Assembly (NCBI RefSeq): GCF_009647655.1
Contig: NZ_WJFD01000001.1
Location: forward strand, 2,108,001-2,172,000
Direction: 5' to 3'
From: Chitinophaga sp. SYP-B3965
GTDB taxonomy: Bacteria > Bacteroidota > Bacteroidia > Chitinophagales > Chitinophagaceae
Length of the DNA stretch: 64,000 bases
The stretch's first letter is position 1. Every line of letters begins with the position of its first letter. Under the pieces are notes generated by a model. That model had not been told where the DNA came from. It made no database searches and worked only from the letters and a program-made list of their open reading frames with translations. This document shows positions 25,915-35,803 of the stretch, one piece after another. The position numbers were made by a program, and so were the translations under genes.

Positions 25915-27873
25915 TTACTGTTTCTTCCAGAAATTATTGATCGTATTCACATCCGGCAATGTTTTATCCGGATCCACCAGCACACTTTCTACCCTACCAC
26001 CCACATAACGGAAACGCCATACAGGCCCGTTCTGCCAGATCTCAACCGGTAAATTCACGCGTTTGCTGGTACCGTTCTCCTCTTTCACTTCTACAGTTAC
26101 CGGCATCGGCAATTGCTCCAGGCACTCAATAGTAATGATGGATGTTGTATCATTCTGATAAGTTACTTCTTTTGCCGCCATATCCACTTTCCAGTTGTTC
26201 ATGATCCAGCCGCGCCAGAACCAATCCAGGCTTTCCCCGCTACTGTTTTCAATAGCACGGAAGAAATCCCATTGTGTGGGATGTTTGAAAGCCCAGTTAT
26301 CAATGTAATAACGGAATGCTTTATCAAAACGTTCTTCACCCAGTACTACTTCCCGCAGCAGGTCTAACCCCACAGCAGGTTTGTAATAAGCGAGGATCCC
26401 CAGGCTGCCGGGTTTTATAATATCCGGGCGGTGATAGATGCTGCTGGTGGAGTCAAAATACATCATACGGCTCATCGCATGACGGTTGGGTTTGCCCTTA
26501 TCGCCAAATTCACCGCCATTAAATGCTTTTTCTGCCAGGCCGTTGATGAAAGTATTGAAACCTTCGTCCATCCAGGCAAAACGTCTTTCGTTGCTGCCCA
26601 CGATCATCGGGAACCAGTTATGACCAAATTCATGACTCGTTACGCCCCACAGGCCGCCTTTCGAAGAACGGGAAGAACAGAAAACGATACCGGGATATTC
26701 CATCCCGCCTACGATACCCGCTACATTCACTGCTACGGGATAAGTATAAGGATACCATTTATCAGAATAATGCTCAATACAACCTTTCACAAATTCCGTA
26801 GAACGGCGCCATGCAGAATCTCCGGAGCTTTCCGCAGGATATACGCTCATAGCCAGCGACTTCTTACCGCCGGGCAGATTGATACGCGCAGCATCCCAGA
26901 TAAATGCTTTAGAAGAAGCCCAGGCCACGTCACGGGTATTGGTGCATTTGAATTTCCAGGTAAGTCTTTCTTTAGCAGGGCGGGTAGATGCATCTGTAAC
27001 TTCATTCACATCACGCAGCATCACCGTTTTATCACTTTGCTCTGCCTTTTTGTAGCGTTGCAGTTGTGTGGGCGTCAATACTTCTGCGGGGTTTAGCAAA
27101 GCGCCGGACCCTACCACAATATGATTAGCGGGTGCATTGATGCTGTACTCAATATTTCCATATTCCAGGTAGAACTCTCCCTGGCCAAGGTATGGCAGGG
27201 TATTCCATCCTATTACATTATCAAACACACACATGCGGGGATACCACTGTGCAATCTCATATATTTTACCGTTCCCTGTTTTAAGTATCCCCATCCGGTC
27301 CGTACCGTATTCAGGAATATTAAAAGAGAACTTTACTTTCAGTTGAACCACACCGCCATTAGCTTTCAGCGCTTGCGGCAATTCTACCCGCATACGGGTA
27401 TCCACCACTTCATGTGTAGCTTTTTGCTCTTTACCCAAAGCCAGGATAGATATACCATCAATAGTATAACCACCATTGAAATTACGGTTTGCCCAGCGGC
27501 CGCCGCCTACCGGTGTAACTGCTACACCACGGGAAGCTTCGTTATAAATGTTCTGATCCAGCTGCAGCCAGAGGAAAGGCAGGTTCTCAGGACTGTTGTT
27601 CTTGTAAGTGATCACCACCGTACCGGCAATGTTGTCCTTCACATCATCAAAAACTACATCGATCTTGTAATCTGCAGCATTCTGCCAGTATTTACTGCCG
27701 GGTCTGCCACTCGCGGTACGAACTTCATCTCCGTTGGCTTCGTAAAATACGGGCTCAAAAGCCTTGTAAGCATTGAATTTAGAAGCGCTTTGCTGCGCTG
27801 ATACTGCCGTTGGCAGGCATAGCCATCCCATGAGGACAGCTAACAGGGTGTATTGTCGCTGAAATGCAGGCAT
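25915..27873 (-). CDS. M1-family metallopeptidase, secreted
   Basis: 652 residues. Signal peptide through about residue 26 ([11 protein letters not shown]). An N-terminal beta domain is followed by the catalytic domain with [10 protein letters not shown] (exopeptidase-like GxMEN variant) and the zinc site HEFGH near residue 415. This is followed after 18 residues by the third ligand Glu in [11 protein letters not shown], giving HExxHx18E. Likely a periplasmic or surface aminopeptidase-like enzyme; the GMEY in place of GAMEN suggests a divergent subgroup. Monocistronic between a terminator and the ABC permease gene. Confidence 0.92.
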   Translation of the reverse strand: MPAFQRQYTLLAVLMGWLCLPTAVSAQQSASKFNAYKAFEPVFYEANGDEVRTASGRPGSKYWQNAADYKIDVVFDDVKDNIAGTVVITYKNNSPENLPFLWLQLDQNIYNEASRGVAVTPVGGGRWANRNFNGGYTIDGISILALGKEQKATHEVVDTRMRVELPQALKANGGVVQLKVKFSFNIPEYGTDRMGILKTGNGKIYEIAQWYPRMCVFDNVIGWNTLPYLGQGEFYLEYGNIEYSINAPANHIVVGSGALLNPAEVLTPTQLQRYKKAEQSDKTVMLRDVNEVTDASTRPAKERLTWKFKCTNTRDVAWASSKAFIWDAARINLPGGKKSLAMSVYPAESSGDSAWRRSTEFVKGCIEHYSDKWYPYTYPVAVNVAGIVGGMEYPGIVFCSSRSSKGGLWGVTSHEFGHNWFPMIVGSNERRFAWMDEGFNTFINGLAEKAFNGGEFGDKGKPNRHAMSRMMYFDSTSSIYHRPDIIKPGSLGILAYYKPAVGLDLLREVVLGEERFDKAFRYYIDNWAFKHPTQWDFFRAIENSSGESLDWFWRGWIMNNWKVDMAAKEVTYQNDTTSIITIECLEQLPMPVTVEVKEENGTSKRVNLPVEIWQNGPVWRFRYVGGRVESVLVDPDKTLPDVNTINNFWKKQ

Positions 27874-27944
27874 AGAATTGTTTAGTTAATCGGGGTAATC
27901 TAGCAATAATATTTCGCTTTAAAAAGCAACAAAGGATGAGCGGA

Positions 27945-30338
27945 TCAATCCGCCCGCAGACTTTTTGCCGGGTTAGCCAGTGCCGCTCTCATGGCCTGAT
28001 ACCCCACCGTAGCCAATGTGATCACTATCGCCAGCAATCCGGCCGCAGCAAACATCCACCAGCTCAATGAGATACGATAGGCAAAGTCCTTCAGCCAAAC
28101 CTGCATGCTCCACCAGGCCACCGGAATAGCCAATATAGCGGCAATCAATACCAGCTTTAAAAAATCTTTGGACAACATGCCGGTGATACTGGCCACGGAA
28201 GCGCCCAGCACTTTGCGGATCCCGATCTCCTTTGTGCGCTGCTCTGCTGTAAAAGCAGCCAGGCCAAACAGCCCTAAACAGGCAATGAAAATAGCCAGGC
28301 AGGTAAAGATGAGGAACACTTTGCTCTGTGTTTGTTCAGCGAAATATTGATGGGAGAAGTTCTCATCCAGGAAATGCATTTCCAGCGGGTAGGTTTTCTC
28401 AAATTCAGCGTACACTTTTTCAAGGTGTTTCATTGCTTCCGGGATATGATCTTTATTCAACCGTACATAAAGGTTATCCTCCCAGGACGAAAATATGGGC
28501 AGCATAATAGCCATAGGGGCTATCTTATGTTGCAGGGAATAAATATGGAAGTCTTTTACTACCCCTATTATCCTCCGTTCGCGGATAGTATCTGCTTCAT
28601 ACTGCACCCGTTTACCGATAGGGTCTTTTAATCCCATTTCCTTCACCATCGTTTCATTCACGAGGATGGTGGTATATTTTTCACCGGGGGTATTCACGTC
28701 AAAATTCCTGCCTGCTACCAGTTGAATACCCATGGCTGGCATAAAATCCGCATCCGCATAAAAGGTCTGCGTGATCAGTGATCCTTTTTCAAACTTCCCG
28801 TCCTTTTCCGCTTTAAAGCCATTGGAGCCAATATTGTTATTGCCGATGGGATTACTGGCAGCTGATATGTTTTCTATATACGGGCTCTTCTTTAATTCTG
28901 CTTTGATAGCAGGTATGCGTTCCCGCAGTGCCATGTCGTTCAGATGAAAGGTGAGGATCTGATCCTTTGCAAAACCCAGGTCTTTCTTATTGACATACTC
29001 CATCTGAAGCCACGTTACAATAGATACGGCTATTAAAATAATGGCCACTACAAACTGGAAGGATACCAATACCTTCCGGAAAGCAGCATTCCCTACTTTA
29101 TTGTTCAGCTTGCCTTTCAGGGCATTGATAGTTTTAAATCCGGACATAAAGAAAGCCGGGTAAGAGCCTGCCAGCAAACCGGCTGCCAGGGAAAACAACG
29201 TCAGTGACAGTAAGGTGTACCCAACACCGTATTGCCAGAGTGATAAAGATTTCCCGGCTATGTTATTGAATACAGGTAATGCCGCAGAGGTAACAATGGC
29301 TGCGAGGACGGCTGCCATTAAAGTAAGGATGACAGATTCTATCAGGAACATGCCTGCTACCTGGCTCTGCACAGATCCCAATGTTTTACGCACACCTATT
29401 TCCTTCACTCTTACCGAAGAACGGGCAGTAGAAATATTCATGTAGTTGATACAGGCGATCAGCAGGATGAGTATAGCCACCATGGAAAAGATATATACAC
29501 TCCGTTTGTTCCCGTTCGCTCCTGTGTCATAATTCAGGTGGGAATTCAAATGTATATCCTGCAATGGCTGAAGGCTCATCCGGAAGTTTACACCATCGCC
29601 CATATCCGCTTTCATGTATTGATCATAGAAAGCCTGGCTTTTGCTGCTGATCTTTTGGGCATCTGTACCCGGTTGTAATAAGAGGTAGGTATAGATACTG
29701 AAGTTGTCCCATTTGGAAGTAAAGTCCTTTGGTAACGTGCGCAGCGCCGTAAATTGAATATGCGAATTATGCGGTACATCTTCCATTACACCCGTTACAA
29801 GGTCTACATCTTTATCACCGTTCCAGGTAACACTTTTACCCAATGCCGCTGCCGGATCAGTGAATAATTTCGCTGCAAGGCTTTTGGTTAGTACAATGGA
29901 ATTCGGCGCGGTTAATGCTTTGGCCGGATCACCGGCTATGAAAGGAAAGGTAAAGACCTGGAAAATATTGCTATCCGCCAAAAGCGCTTCACCCGGCTGC
30001 ACTTTTTTATCCCCCGCACTTAACAAACTACCCCCACCCTCCGGCACGATCCTTGTCTGCGCTATCACTTCAGGGAAGTTGTTTTTCAGCGCCGGTCCCT
30101 GTGGTACAGAGGAAGTAGCCAGGTCCAGGCTTCCGCCGTCCCAGCTGGCCGCGTTCACAACCCTGTATATGCGATCTCCCTTCTCATGGAAGCGGTCATA
30201 ACTGAGTTCATCTCCCACATGCAGGAGGATGATCCAACAGGCAGCAAGGCCTATTACCAGTCCTGCCAGGTTAATAGCGGTATAGGAACGGTGCTTCCAG
30301 AGATGGCGGAGTGCTATTTTCAGATGATTGCGGAACAT
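27945..30338 (-). CDS. ABC transporter permease with two MacB-type FtsX modules
   Basis: 797 residues. First module: membrane helix (SYTAINLAGLVIGLAACWII), periplasmic MacB_PCD-like domain (about 45-240), then three helices in the FtsX domain (YIFSMVAILILLIACINYMN onward). The second module repeats this, with helix VLVSFQFVVAIILIAVSIVT, a second periplasmic part and a final FtsX domain containing FGLAAFTAEQRTKEIGIRKV. The IG(V/I)RK motif occurs twice (EIGVRKTLG, EIGIRKVLG), as in this family. No ATPase gene is adjacent, so the partner is encoded elsewhere. Such permeases in Bacteroidota export or mechanically act on envelope substrates; substrate unknown. Confidence 0.9.
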   Translation of the reverse strand: MFRNHLKIALRHLWKHRSYTAINLAGLVIGLAACWIILLHVGDELSYDRFHEKGDRIYRVVNAASWDGGSLDLATSSVPQGPALKNNFPEVIAQTRIVPEGGGSLLSAGDKKVQPGEALLADSNIFQVFTFPFIAGDPAKALTAPNSIVLTKSLAAKLFTDPAAALGKSVTWNGDKDVDLVTGVMEDVPHNSHIQFTALRTLPKDFTSKWDNFSIYTYLLLQPGTDAQKISSKSQAFYDQYMKADMGDGVNFRMSLQPLQDIHLNSHLNYDTGANGNKRSVYIFSMVAILILLIACINYMNISTARSSVRVKEIGVRKTLGSVQSQVAGMFLIESVILTLMAAVLAAIVTSAALPVFNNIAGKSLSLWQYGVGYTLLSLTLFSLAAGLLAGSYPAFFMSGFKTINALKGKLNNKVGNAAFRKVLVSFQFVVAIILIAVSIVTWLQMEYVNKKDLGFAKDQILTFHLNDMALRERIPAIKAELKKSPYIENISAASNPIGNNNIGSNGFKAEKDGKFEKGSLITQTFYADADFMPAMGIQLVAGRNFDVNTPGEKYTTILVNETMVKEMGLKDPIGKRVQYEADTIRERRIIGVVKDFHIYSLQHKIAPMAIMLPIFSSWEDNLYVRLNKDHIPEAMKHLEKVYAEFEKTYPLEMHFLDENFSHQYFAEQTQSKVFLIFTCLAIFIACLGLFGLAAFTAEQRTKEIGIRKVLGASVASITGMLSKDFLKLVLIAAILAIPVAWWSMQVWLKDFAYRISLSWWMFAAAGLLAIVITLATVGYQAMRAALANPAKSLRAD

Positions 30339-30482
30339 GAGATGTTAGATTTGATTTGTTACTGACTATTACCATACCAGTAATCCTGTATGCTGAAAAT
30401 CAGCATTTTACAAAAACAACACTGTTCATTACAGCACAATAGTTGTCCGTTATTGAACAAACACAAAGTAAACATTTAACAG

Positions 30483-31691
30483 ATGGATTTACATTCAGGA
30501 TATCCATACTCTCTTGTCCGGCATGGCCTGCCTTTTAATTACCCCAAACTGGAAGGTGATCTTCGTACGCCTGTGGCAGTAATTGGGGGAGGAATTTCGG
30601 GGGCTTTAATGGCACATGCACTGGTAAGAGCAGGGATCGCATGTGTGGTATTAGATGCCCGTACTGTGGGATTAGGCAGTACCGGCGCCAGCACTTCCCT
30701 CCTGCAATATGAAATAGATGTACCCCTCACGGAATTAAAAGAGAAAGTTGGCGCAGCACACGCACAAAGAGCTTATGAACTATGCGCCAGATCTATTGAT
30801 AAACTGGAGAAGATCTGCAAAAGAGTAGATGATGCTCCTTTTGAACGGAAACACAGTTTATACCTGGCCTCTTTCAAAAAAGACCTCCCTAAACTGGAAG
30901 CAGAATACAAAGCAAGGAAAGAAATGGGGCTGGATGTAATGTTCTGGGACCCGGCCAAACTCAAAGACCTGGTAGGACTGGATTCGCCGGGGGCCATTTA
31001 TTCCCGCACCGCCGCACAAACAGATGCTTATCGTTTAACACATGCCCTGCATCAGTACAATCTGAAAAAAGGGGCACAGGTGTATGACAGAACATTGGTA
31101 CAGGATATCAGTTTTCTTAAAAAGGGTGTTAAGCTTACTACCGCACAAGGTTATACGGTACAGGCGGATCATCTTGTAATAGCCACCGGGTATGAAACAC
31201 TGCAATACCTTCCTGCCAAAATAGTAGATCTGCACGCTACCTATGCTGTAGCCAGTGAACATCACGAAAAAGGGCCGTTATGGTACGAGGATTGCCTGAT
31301 CTGGGAAACGAAAGATCCTTACCTCTATATGCGTACCACACCGGAACATCGCGTTATTGTGGGCGGCAGGGATGAAAAATTCTATAACCCCATTAAAAGA
31401 GATAAACTGTTGCCCTCAAAAGCAAAGCAGTTACAACAGGATTTTTCCAAACACTTTCCTCATATCCCTTTTGCGCCTGAATTTACCTGGACGGGTACTT
31501 TCGGTACCACACAGGATGGGCTTCCTTATATAGGCCCTTATGCTAAAATGCCGAATACCTTCTTTGCACTGGGTTTTGGCGGTAACGGCATCACTTTCAG
31601 CCAGATAGCTGCAGAGATCGTTTGTGATCAGATCAGGGGCAAACAGCACCCGGATGCGGACATCTTCTCCTTTAACCGCTATAAGGGATAA
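30483..31691 (+). CDS. FAD-dependent oxidoreductase (DAO family)
   Basis: 402 residues. The N-terminal dinucleotide-binding motif VAVIGGGISGALMAHAL (about 31-47) is followed by VVLDARTVGLGSTGASTSLL, the DAO-type FAD-contacting segment. Then come LVIATGYETLQYL and the C-terminal TWTGTFGTTQDGLPYIGPYA, ending with ALGFGGNGITFSQIAAEIV. It is probably a flavin oxidase or dehydrogenase acting on an amine or similar substrate, which cannot be specified. It is divergent from the ABC permease and precedes a DsbA-like gene by 34 bases, so the two may form one transcript. Confidence 0.9.
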   Translation: MDLHSGYPYSLVRHGLPFNYPKLEGDLRTPVAVIGGGISGALMAHALVRAGIACVVLDARTVGLGSTGASTSLLQYEIDVPLTELKEKVGAAHAQRAYELCARSIDKLEKICKRVDDAPFERKHSLYLASFKKDLPKLEAEYKARKEMGLDVMFWDPAKLKDLVGLDSPGAIYSRTAAQTDAYRLTHALHQYNLKKGAQVYDRTLVQDISFLKKGVKLTTAQGYTVQADHLVIATGYETLQYLPAKIVDLHATYAVASEHHEKGPLWYEDCLIWETKDPYLYMRTTPEHRVIVGGRDEKFYNPIKRDKLLPSKAKQLQQDFSKHFPHIPFAPEFTWTGTFGTTQDGLPYIGPYAKMPNTFFALGFGGNGITFSQIAAEIVCDQIRGKQHPDADIFSFNRYKG

Positions 31692-31725
31692 AAAGCGTAA
31701 ATTTGTACCCTTAAAATTGATGTGT

Positions 31726-32418
31726 ATGAAGATCGATATCTGGTCTGATGTGGCATGCCCGTTCTGCTACATTGGAAAAAGACACCTGGAAGCGGCACTG
31801 GAACAATTCCCTCACAAGAATGATGTACAAGTGACCTGGCATAATTTTGAACTGGACCCGAATGCTCCGAAGGATAATAAAGAAGACCAATATGAATTGC
31901 TGGCCCGCAAATACGGCATGTCCCGTGAGCAGGCAATAGAGAATACAGAACGGGTGGCAGCATCCGGTACAAATGCTGGTCTTGCTTTTAACTTCGACAA
32001 AGTAATTCCTACCAATACATTTGATGCCCACCGCCTGATCCAGTTTGCTGCACTGCATGGCAAACAGGATGAAATGGAAGAACGTTTGTTTGCGGCTTAT
32101 TTCATGGAAGGCAAACATATCAGCAACAAAGAGGCCCTGCTGGCCATAGCCGCAGAACTTGGACTGGATGCAACAGCGGTGCTGAACAGTGATGCGTATA
32201 CGAATGAAGTAAGGAAAGATGAAGCAGAAGCGCAATCACTGGGTATCCGTGGCGTTCCTTTCTTTGTATTTGACCGCAAATATGCTGTATCTGGCGCACA
32301 ACCAGTAACGGCATTCACACAGACGCTGCAAAAGGTATGGGAAGAAGCAAACCCTGCAGAACTGATACAGACCGGCGACAAAGGTGCTGCCTGTGACGAC
32401 GGTTCCTGCGATGTATAA
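31726..32418 (+). CDS. DsbA-family oxidoreductase (FrnE-like)
   Basis: 230 residues from ATG 31726 (MKIDIWSDVACPFCYIGKRH); an ATG two codons earlier is equally possible, while the longer frame overlaps the FAD gene. The redox motif is CPFC. The helical insert and the C-terminal RGVPFFVFDRKYAVSGAQPV, with the cis-Pro loop, are typical of the FrnE/2-hydroxychromene isomerase branch. It has no signal peptide, so it is cytoplasmic, as is usual for FrnE. The C-terminal tail AACDDGSCDV has two extra Cys that may form a second disulfide. Confidence 0.9.
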   Translation: MKIDIWSDVACPFCYIGKRHLEAALEQFPHKNDVQVTWHNFELDPNAPKDNKEDQYELLARKYGMSREQAIENTERVAASGTNAGLAFNFDKVIPTNTFDAHRLIQFAALHGKQDEMEERLFAAYFMEGKHISNKEALLAIAAELGLDATAVLNSDAYTNEVRKDEAEAQSLGIRGVPFFVFDRKYAVSGAQPVTAFTQTLQKVWEEANPAELIQTGDKGAACDDGSCDV

Positions 32419-32457
32419 GTGAAGCCGGCGATAATATCACCGCGCCTGTAACGTATA

Positions 32458-32493
32458 AAATTAAAAAAGCCTTTTAGAAGGCTTTTTTAATTT
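32458..32493. terminator. Bidirectional terminator
   Basis: The inner stem AAAAAAGCCTT (32463-32473), loop TTAG and AAGGCTTTTTT (32478-32488) extend outwards to AAATT/AATTT. It lies between the convergent DsbA-like and beta-barrel genes and is A-rich on the left and T-rich on the right, so it suits both. Confidence 0.88.
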
Positions 32494-32494
32494 A

Positions 32495-32986
32495 TTAGAA
32501 ATTATACCCGGCCTTCAATCCAAAGAAGCCGATGTTACCATCTTTGATCCAGGTTTCATACTTGGCCATCACATCCAATCCCAATAAACGGATACCTATA
32601 GACGGCGCAAGGATAAAAGCCGCGCCTGAGTCATCTCCTGTATAAGTAGAGGCCCCACTTTCCAGTTTCACATAAAGGATGGACACCAGCTGGTACTTGA
32701 TCCCAAGCCTCACCGGTACTGCAGAAACAGCAGAATATTTGTTGTTTAGTGCGTCCCTTTGTCCGCCAAAACGCATGTACCCGATGGAACCCGTTACACC
32801 AAAACCTTTTATCAGTTTGATATCTGCACCAAGTCCCACACCGTATCCTGTGTTATGGGTTTCACTGAAATTGCCCACAGGGAAACCTGCTTCAACATAA
32901 GGGCCAATACTGAAACGTTTTAATTGTGCATGGCTTGCAAAACTGCATATCAGCAGTAATGCGATCAGAGAGAATCTGTTTTTCAT
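32495..32986 (-). CDS. Small outer-membrane beta-barrel protein
   Basis: 163 residues. Signal peptide MKNRFSLIALLLICSFASHA. The rest alternates polar and hydrophobic residues as in an 8-stranded barrel: FSIGPYVEAGFPVGNFSETH, GYGVGLGADIKLIKGFGVTG, VRLGIKYQLVSILYVKLESG, and a C-terminal strand ending FGLKAGYNF with the terminal Phe used for barrel insertion. It resembles the OmpA/porT-like beta-barrel families (OMP_b-brl) of Bacteroidota. Function unknown. Confidence 0.8.
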   Translation of the reverse strand: MKNRFSLIALLLICSFASHAQLKRFSIGPYVEAGFPVGNFSETHNTGYGVGLGADIKLIKGFGVTGSIGYMRFGGQRDALNNKYSAVSAVPVRLGIKYQLVSILYVKLESGASTYTGDDSGAAFILAPSIGIRLLGLDVMAKYETWIKDGNIGFFGLKAGYNF

Positions 32987-33072
32987 TTGAGGATATTTGG
33001 AGGTTATGTTATTGATTACGAATGTATTATTTATTTACAACACGCCCTAAATAAAATTGTATCTTCCAATTA

Positions 33073-34212
33073 ATGAAACACCTGTTATTATCCGTATTAG
33101 TCTATTTTACTGCGCAGGATTTAGATTCCTGGCAATATTATAAAGAGATCAGGTTAAACACTTCTCCCAACGGCGCCAACGTAACCGGTGATGTAAAAGA
33201 CTTCCCGCTTGCTATTACCCTCACTGTAAAGAATTTCGATTTCAGCCAGGCAAAAGCCAATGGTGCGGATATCCGTTTTTCCAATGGCAGGGACTTTCTC
33301 CCGCATAGCATTGAATGGTGGGACCCTGTACACAAAAAAGCACTGGTGTGGGTAAAGGTGCCGCTTATAAAGGGAAACAATGCCACACAAACCATCTATA
33401 TGCATTGGGGCAATACACGTGCCAACGATGAAGATCATACAAAGGAGATCTTCTCCGGCAGAGATGGTTTTGTTGGTGTATGGCATTTGAGTGAACCAGG
33501 CAATACTTTACCGGAAGGTTATAAGGACGCGACTGATAATGCAGCAGATGCTACCGGTGTAAATATGCGGCCGGGGGCTTTAACAGATGGCATCATTGGC
33601 AAAGCCCAATTCTTCAATTATCCGGATAAACAATGGATCAAAGTAGATACCGAAAAACGCAAACTCTTTGACCTTACCAGGCAGATCACCTTTTCCATCT
33701 GGGCAAAAGCCCGCAGTTATGCCAATGTGGGCGATGAGGCGAAACGGGTGGGGCCTGGTTATGAAACGATGTTTGCGAAAGGAGATAACTCCTGGCGTTT
33801 ACAAAAGTTTGGCCCAAGGTACTGGCATAAACCAGCGGCAGAACTGATAGAGATCTGTGTAGAGCAACAACCAAAAGGAGATCTCTGCGTGGTAGGCAAA
33901 ACGGATATGGTGACCGGAAAATGGTTCCATATTACCGGCGTGCACGATTTTCCTTACGTAAAACTCTATGTAAATGGTGTGCTGGACAAAGTGGAGAAAT
34001 TTGACGTAGAATGGAAATCTGATGATCATCCGGTAGGGATCGGGAATCAAAGTCAGTTTCCGGATAAAGGTGGCCGTTTTTGGGATGGGGTACTGGATGA
34101 AGCGAGGGTATTAAATGTAGCGAAGAATGAACATTGGATAAAGCTGGATTATGAAAGTCAGCGGGAAGGATCTGCTTTGCTAATGTTTGGAAAAACACAG
34201 AAAAGGCATTAA
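33073..34212 (+). CDS. DUF2341 plus LamG-like domain protein
   Basis: 379 residues. A weak N-terminal signal (MKHLLLSVLVYFTAQ) suggests export. The first domain, DUF2341, covers about residues 20-110 (FPLAITLTVKNFDF, VWVKVPLIKGNNATQTIYMH, then WGNTRAND). The second is a concanavalin/LamG-type jelly roll (GVWHLSEPG, TFSIWAKARSYANV, WFHITGVHDFPYVKLYVNG, FWDGVLDEARVLNVAKNEHW). This pair of domains is common in secreted or surface carbohydrate-related proteins and in TolQR-linked assemblies, where it ends with a catalytic or motor-linked part; no such part is present here. Probably a binding protein; the ligand is unknown. Confidence 0.82.
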   Translation: MKHLLLSVLVYFTAQDLDSWQYYKEIRLNTSPNGANVTGDVKDFPLAITLTVKNFDFSQAKANGADIRFSNGRDFLPHSIEWWDPVHKKALVWVKVPLIKGNNATQTIYMHWGNTRANDEDHTKEIFSGRDGFVGVWHLSEPGNTLPEGYKDATDNAADATGVNMRPGALTDGIIGKAQFFNYPDKQWIKVDTEKRKLFDLTRQITFSIWAKARSYANVGDEAKRVGPGYETMFAKGDNSWRLQKFGPRYWHKPAAELIEICVEQQPKGDLCVVGKTDMVTGKWFHITGVHDFPYVKLYVNGVLDKVEKFDVEWKSDDHPVGIGNQSQFPDKGGRFWDGVLDEARVLNVAKNEHWIKLDYESQREGSALLMFGKTQKRH

Positions 34213-34290
34213 CATATGAGATTTTTTGCGTAAATTATACAAACGGTTGCCGTCTGAAGGCACAACCAAAATCTAAATCTATGCCACATG

Positions 34291-34316
34291 CTGCCAGCCC
34301 AATGATAGGCTGGCAG
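34291..34316 (+). terminator. Hairpin after the DUF2341/LamG gene
   Basis: 9-bp stem CTGCCAGCC (34291-34299) with GGCTGGCAG (34308-34316). There is no T run after it, so it may be a weak terminator or an mRNA-end structure. Confidence 0.45.
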
Positions 34317-34321
34317 TCTGC

Positions 34322-34394
34322 TATATAGCCAGCGAGTTATTAGAGCTACTGACTCTTAATCAGTAGCTCTTTGGTTCGAGCCCCAGAAGGGTCA
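34322..34394 (+). pseudogene. Decayed tRNA-Lys(CTT) copy
   Basis: The segment 34340-34366 is identical over 27 bases to the D-arm half and anticodon arm of the intact tRNA-Lys at 14177-14250, and GGTTCGAGCCCCAG (T loop and arm) and GGGTCACT also match. The acceptor 5' strand, D arm 5' side, variable loop and T-stem 5' side are degraded, so no cloverleaf can form. It is on the opposite strand to the intact gene. A duplicated and decaying tRNA, or the scar of an integration. Confidence 0.75.
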
Positions 34395-34417
34395 CTGAAG
34401 AGTATTTCAATTAACAT

Positions 34418-34446
34418 AAAAAAATGCCGGATCGAAACCCGGCATT
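34418..34446 (-). terminator. Terminator of the DUF4251 gene
   Basis: AATGCCGG (34423-34430) pairs with CCGGCATT (34439-34446). An A run on the + strand at 34418-34424 becomes the T run of a minus-strand terminator. It is 22 bases beyond the DUF4251 stop. Confidence 0.8.
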
Positions 34447-34467
34447 AGCTATTCATTAAGTATTTAA

Positions 34468-34980
34468 CTATTTTTTCTTCCTCACCCGCTTTTCCACGAT
34501 CGTGCCATTGAAAGAAATGGCCTGCCTGTTGGTGCTGGTCACCTGCAAAGATGCATATCCGTCTGTTGAAACAGATAAGAACAATTGCTGCACATCCTGG
34601 ATATCCTTTGGTTTGATGGTAATATCCCATCCGCCTTTCTTACCTGGTGCCTCGGTATATTCAAAATTTTTGGAAATGAACTGAAGGCCACTCTTTGATG
34701 GATCAATAGGTGCAGAATAAGCACGCCCGAAATAAGGGAGATAAGAATTCACCGTGTCTTTGGAAACAGTCACATCATACCCCTCTCCTGTTATCTGCCT
34801 GGTACGCCCTGACATAGGAAAAACAGTTTGCGCCTGGAACACATAGTTCCGGTTGCTGATCAGTTCTTTTATCTTCTTTGCTTTTTCGGATTCTTTAGGT
34901 TTTGCACTGGTCTGGGCAAATGAGCCGCCCCCCAGGATTAAAAGTAGCAGCAGTACCGGTATAGTTTTGATGTACTTCAT
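34468..34980 (-). CDS. DUF4251 secreted protein
   Basis: 170 residues. Signal peptide MKYIKTIPVLLLLLILGGGSFAQ. The mature part matches DUF4251 from Bacteroidota: KIKELISNRNYVFQAQTVFP, VSKDTVNSYLPYFGRAYSAP, IDPSKSGLQFISKNFEY, DITIKPKDIQDVQQLFLSVS, ending VEKRVRKKK. No function is known for the family. Monocistronic with its own terminator. Confidence 0.88.
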   Translation of the reverse strand: MKYIKTIPVLLLLLILGGGSFAQTSAKPKESEKAKKIKELISNRNYVFQAQTVFPMSGRTRQITGEGYDVTVSKDTVNSYLPYFGRAYSAPIDPSKSGLQFISKNFEYTEAPGKKGGWDITIKPKDIQDVQQLFLSVSTDGYASLQVTSTNRQAISFNGTIVEKRVRKKK

Positions 34981-35090
34981 GTGATTGGATTTATACTTTT
35001 AACCTTATAGAACAAAACGCAGGCCATAAATGTTTCATGCATTCCCAAATATTCCCTATTTTATACAACTGATTGTTAAAATTCCACTTT

Positions 35091-35750
35091 ATGTACAAAA
35101 AGAGCACCTTGTTATCAATTTTGATCCTGTTTTTCATGGGCGCTAACGCACAGGATTTTAAACCTTTATTTAACGGAAAAGATCTAAATGGTTGGTATTC
35201 TTTCATCAAATCAAAAGGAAAGGATAACGACGTGGACAAGGTATTTTCCGTACAGGATGGTATGCTGTATATAACCGGTAAAGAGTTCGGTTATATCGCC
35301 ACAGACAAAACCTATAGTGATTTCCACCTGGTAGTGGAATTCAAATGGGGCGCCAACAAATGGCCACCCAGGGAAAAGGTGGTAAGGGATAATGGTTTGT
35401 TATACCATACCGTGGGCGAAGACAAAGTTTGGCCACGTGCCGTTGAATGCCAGATCCAGGAAAAAGATTGCGGTGATTTCTGGCTGATAGACAGTGTAAC
35501 CGCTGTGATAGATGGCGTTCGCTCCCCTGCTACCCCAAACACCCACATCGTAAAGAAAAAGGATGCTGAAAAACCTACCGGAGAATGGAACCGTGTAGAG
35601 GTGATATCACGCAAAGGAAAGTGTACACATATTGTAAATGGCGTAGTGGTAAATGAAGCGGAAGATGCCAGTATAAGATCAGGAAAAATAGCTATTCAGA
35701 GTGAAGGAGCGGATATTTATTACCGCAGGATAGACATAAAGGTTTTGTAG
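35091..35750 (+). CDS. DUF1080 (3-keto-disaccharide hydrolase fold) secreted protein
   Basis: 219 residues from ATG 35091; the earlier in-frame start adds LKFHF-type residues before the signal and is less likely. Signal peptide MYKKSTLLSILILFFMGANAQ. The jelly-roll domain starts FKPLFNGKDLNGWYSFIKS, with DFHLVVEFKWGANKWPPREK and NGLLYHTVGEDKVWPRAVEC, the usual DUF1080 core. It ends IAIQSEGADIYYRRIDIKVL. Family members cleave 3-keto-glycosides or bind sugar; activity in this protein is inferred from family only. Confidence 0.9.
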   Translation: MYKKSTLLSILILFFMGANAQDFKPLFNGKDLNGWYSFIKSKGKDNDVDKVFSVQDGMLYITGKEFGYIATDKTYSDFHLVVEFKWGANKWPPREKVVRDNGLLYHTVGEDKVWPRAVECQIQEKDCGDFWLIDSVTAVIDGVRSPATPNTHIVKKKDAEKPTGEWNRVEVISRKGKCTHIVNGVVVNEAEDASIRSGKIAIQSEGADIYYRRIDIKVL

Positions 35751-35803
35751 CGTCAGGAAATTTAATATATTTATATGTATCATATCCAAAAACACTGTAC
35801 ACT

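Noticed and set aside
27945..30338. Complete ABC exporter locus
   Set aside because: No adjacent ATPase or fusion protein; only the permease is present.
34322..34394. Second functional tRNA-Lys
   Set aside because: Acceptor 5' strand, D arm and T stem do not pair; only the anticodon arm is intact.
14177..34394. 20-kb integrated element bounded by tRNA-Lys and its fragment
   Set aside because: The copies are inverted, no integrase lies between them, and the interval holds ordinary genes such as the suf operon.
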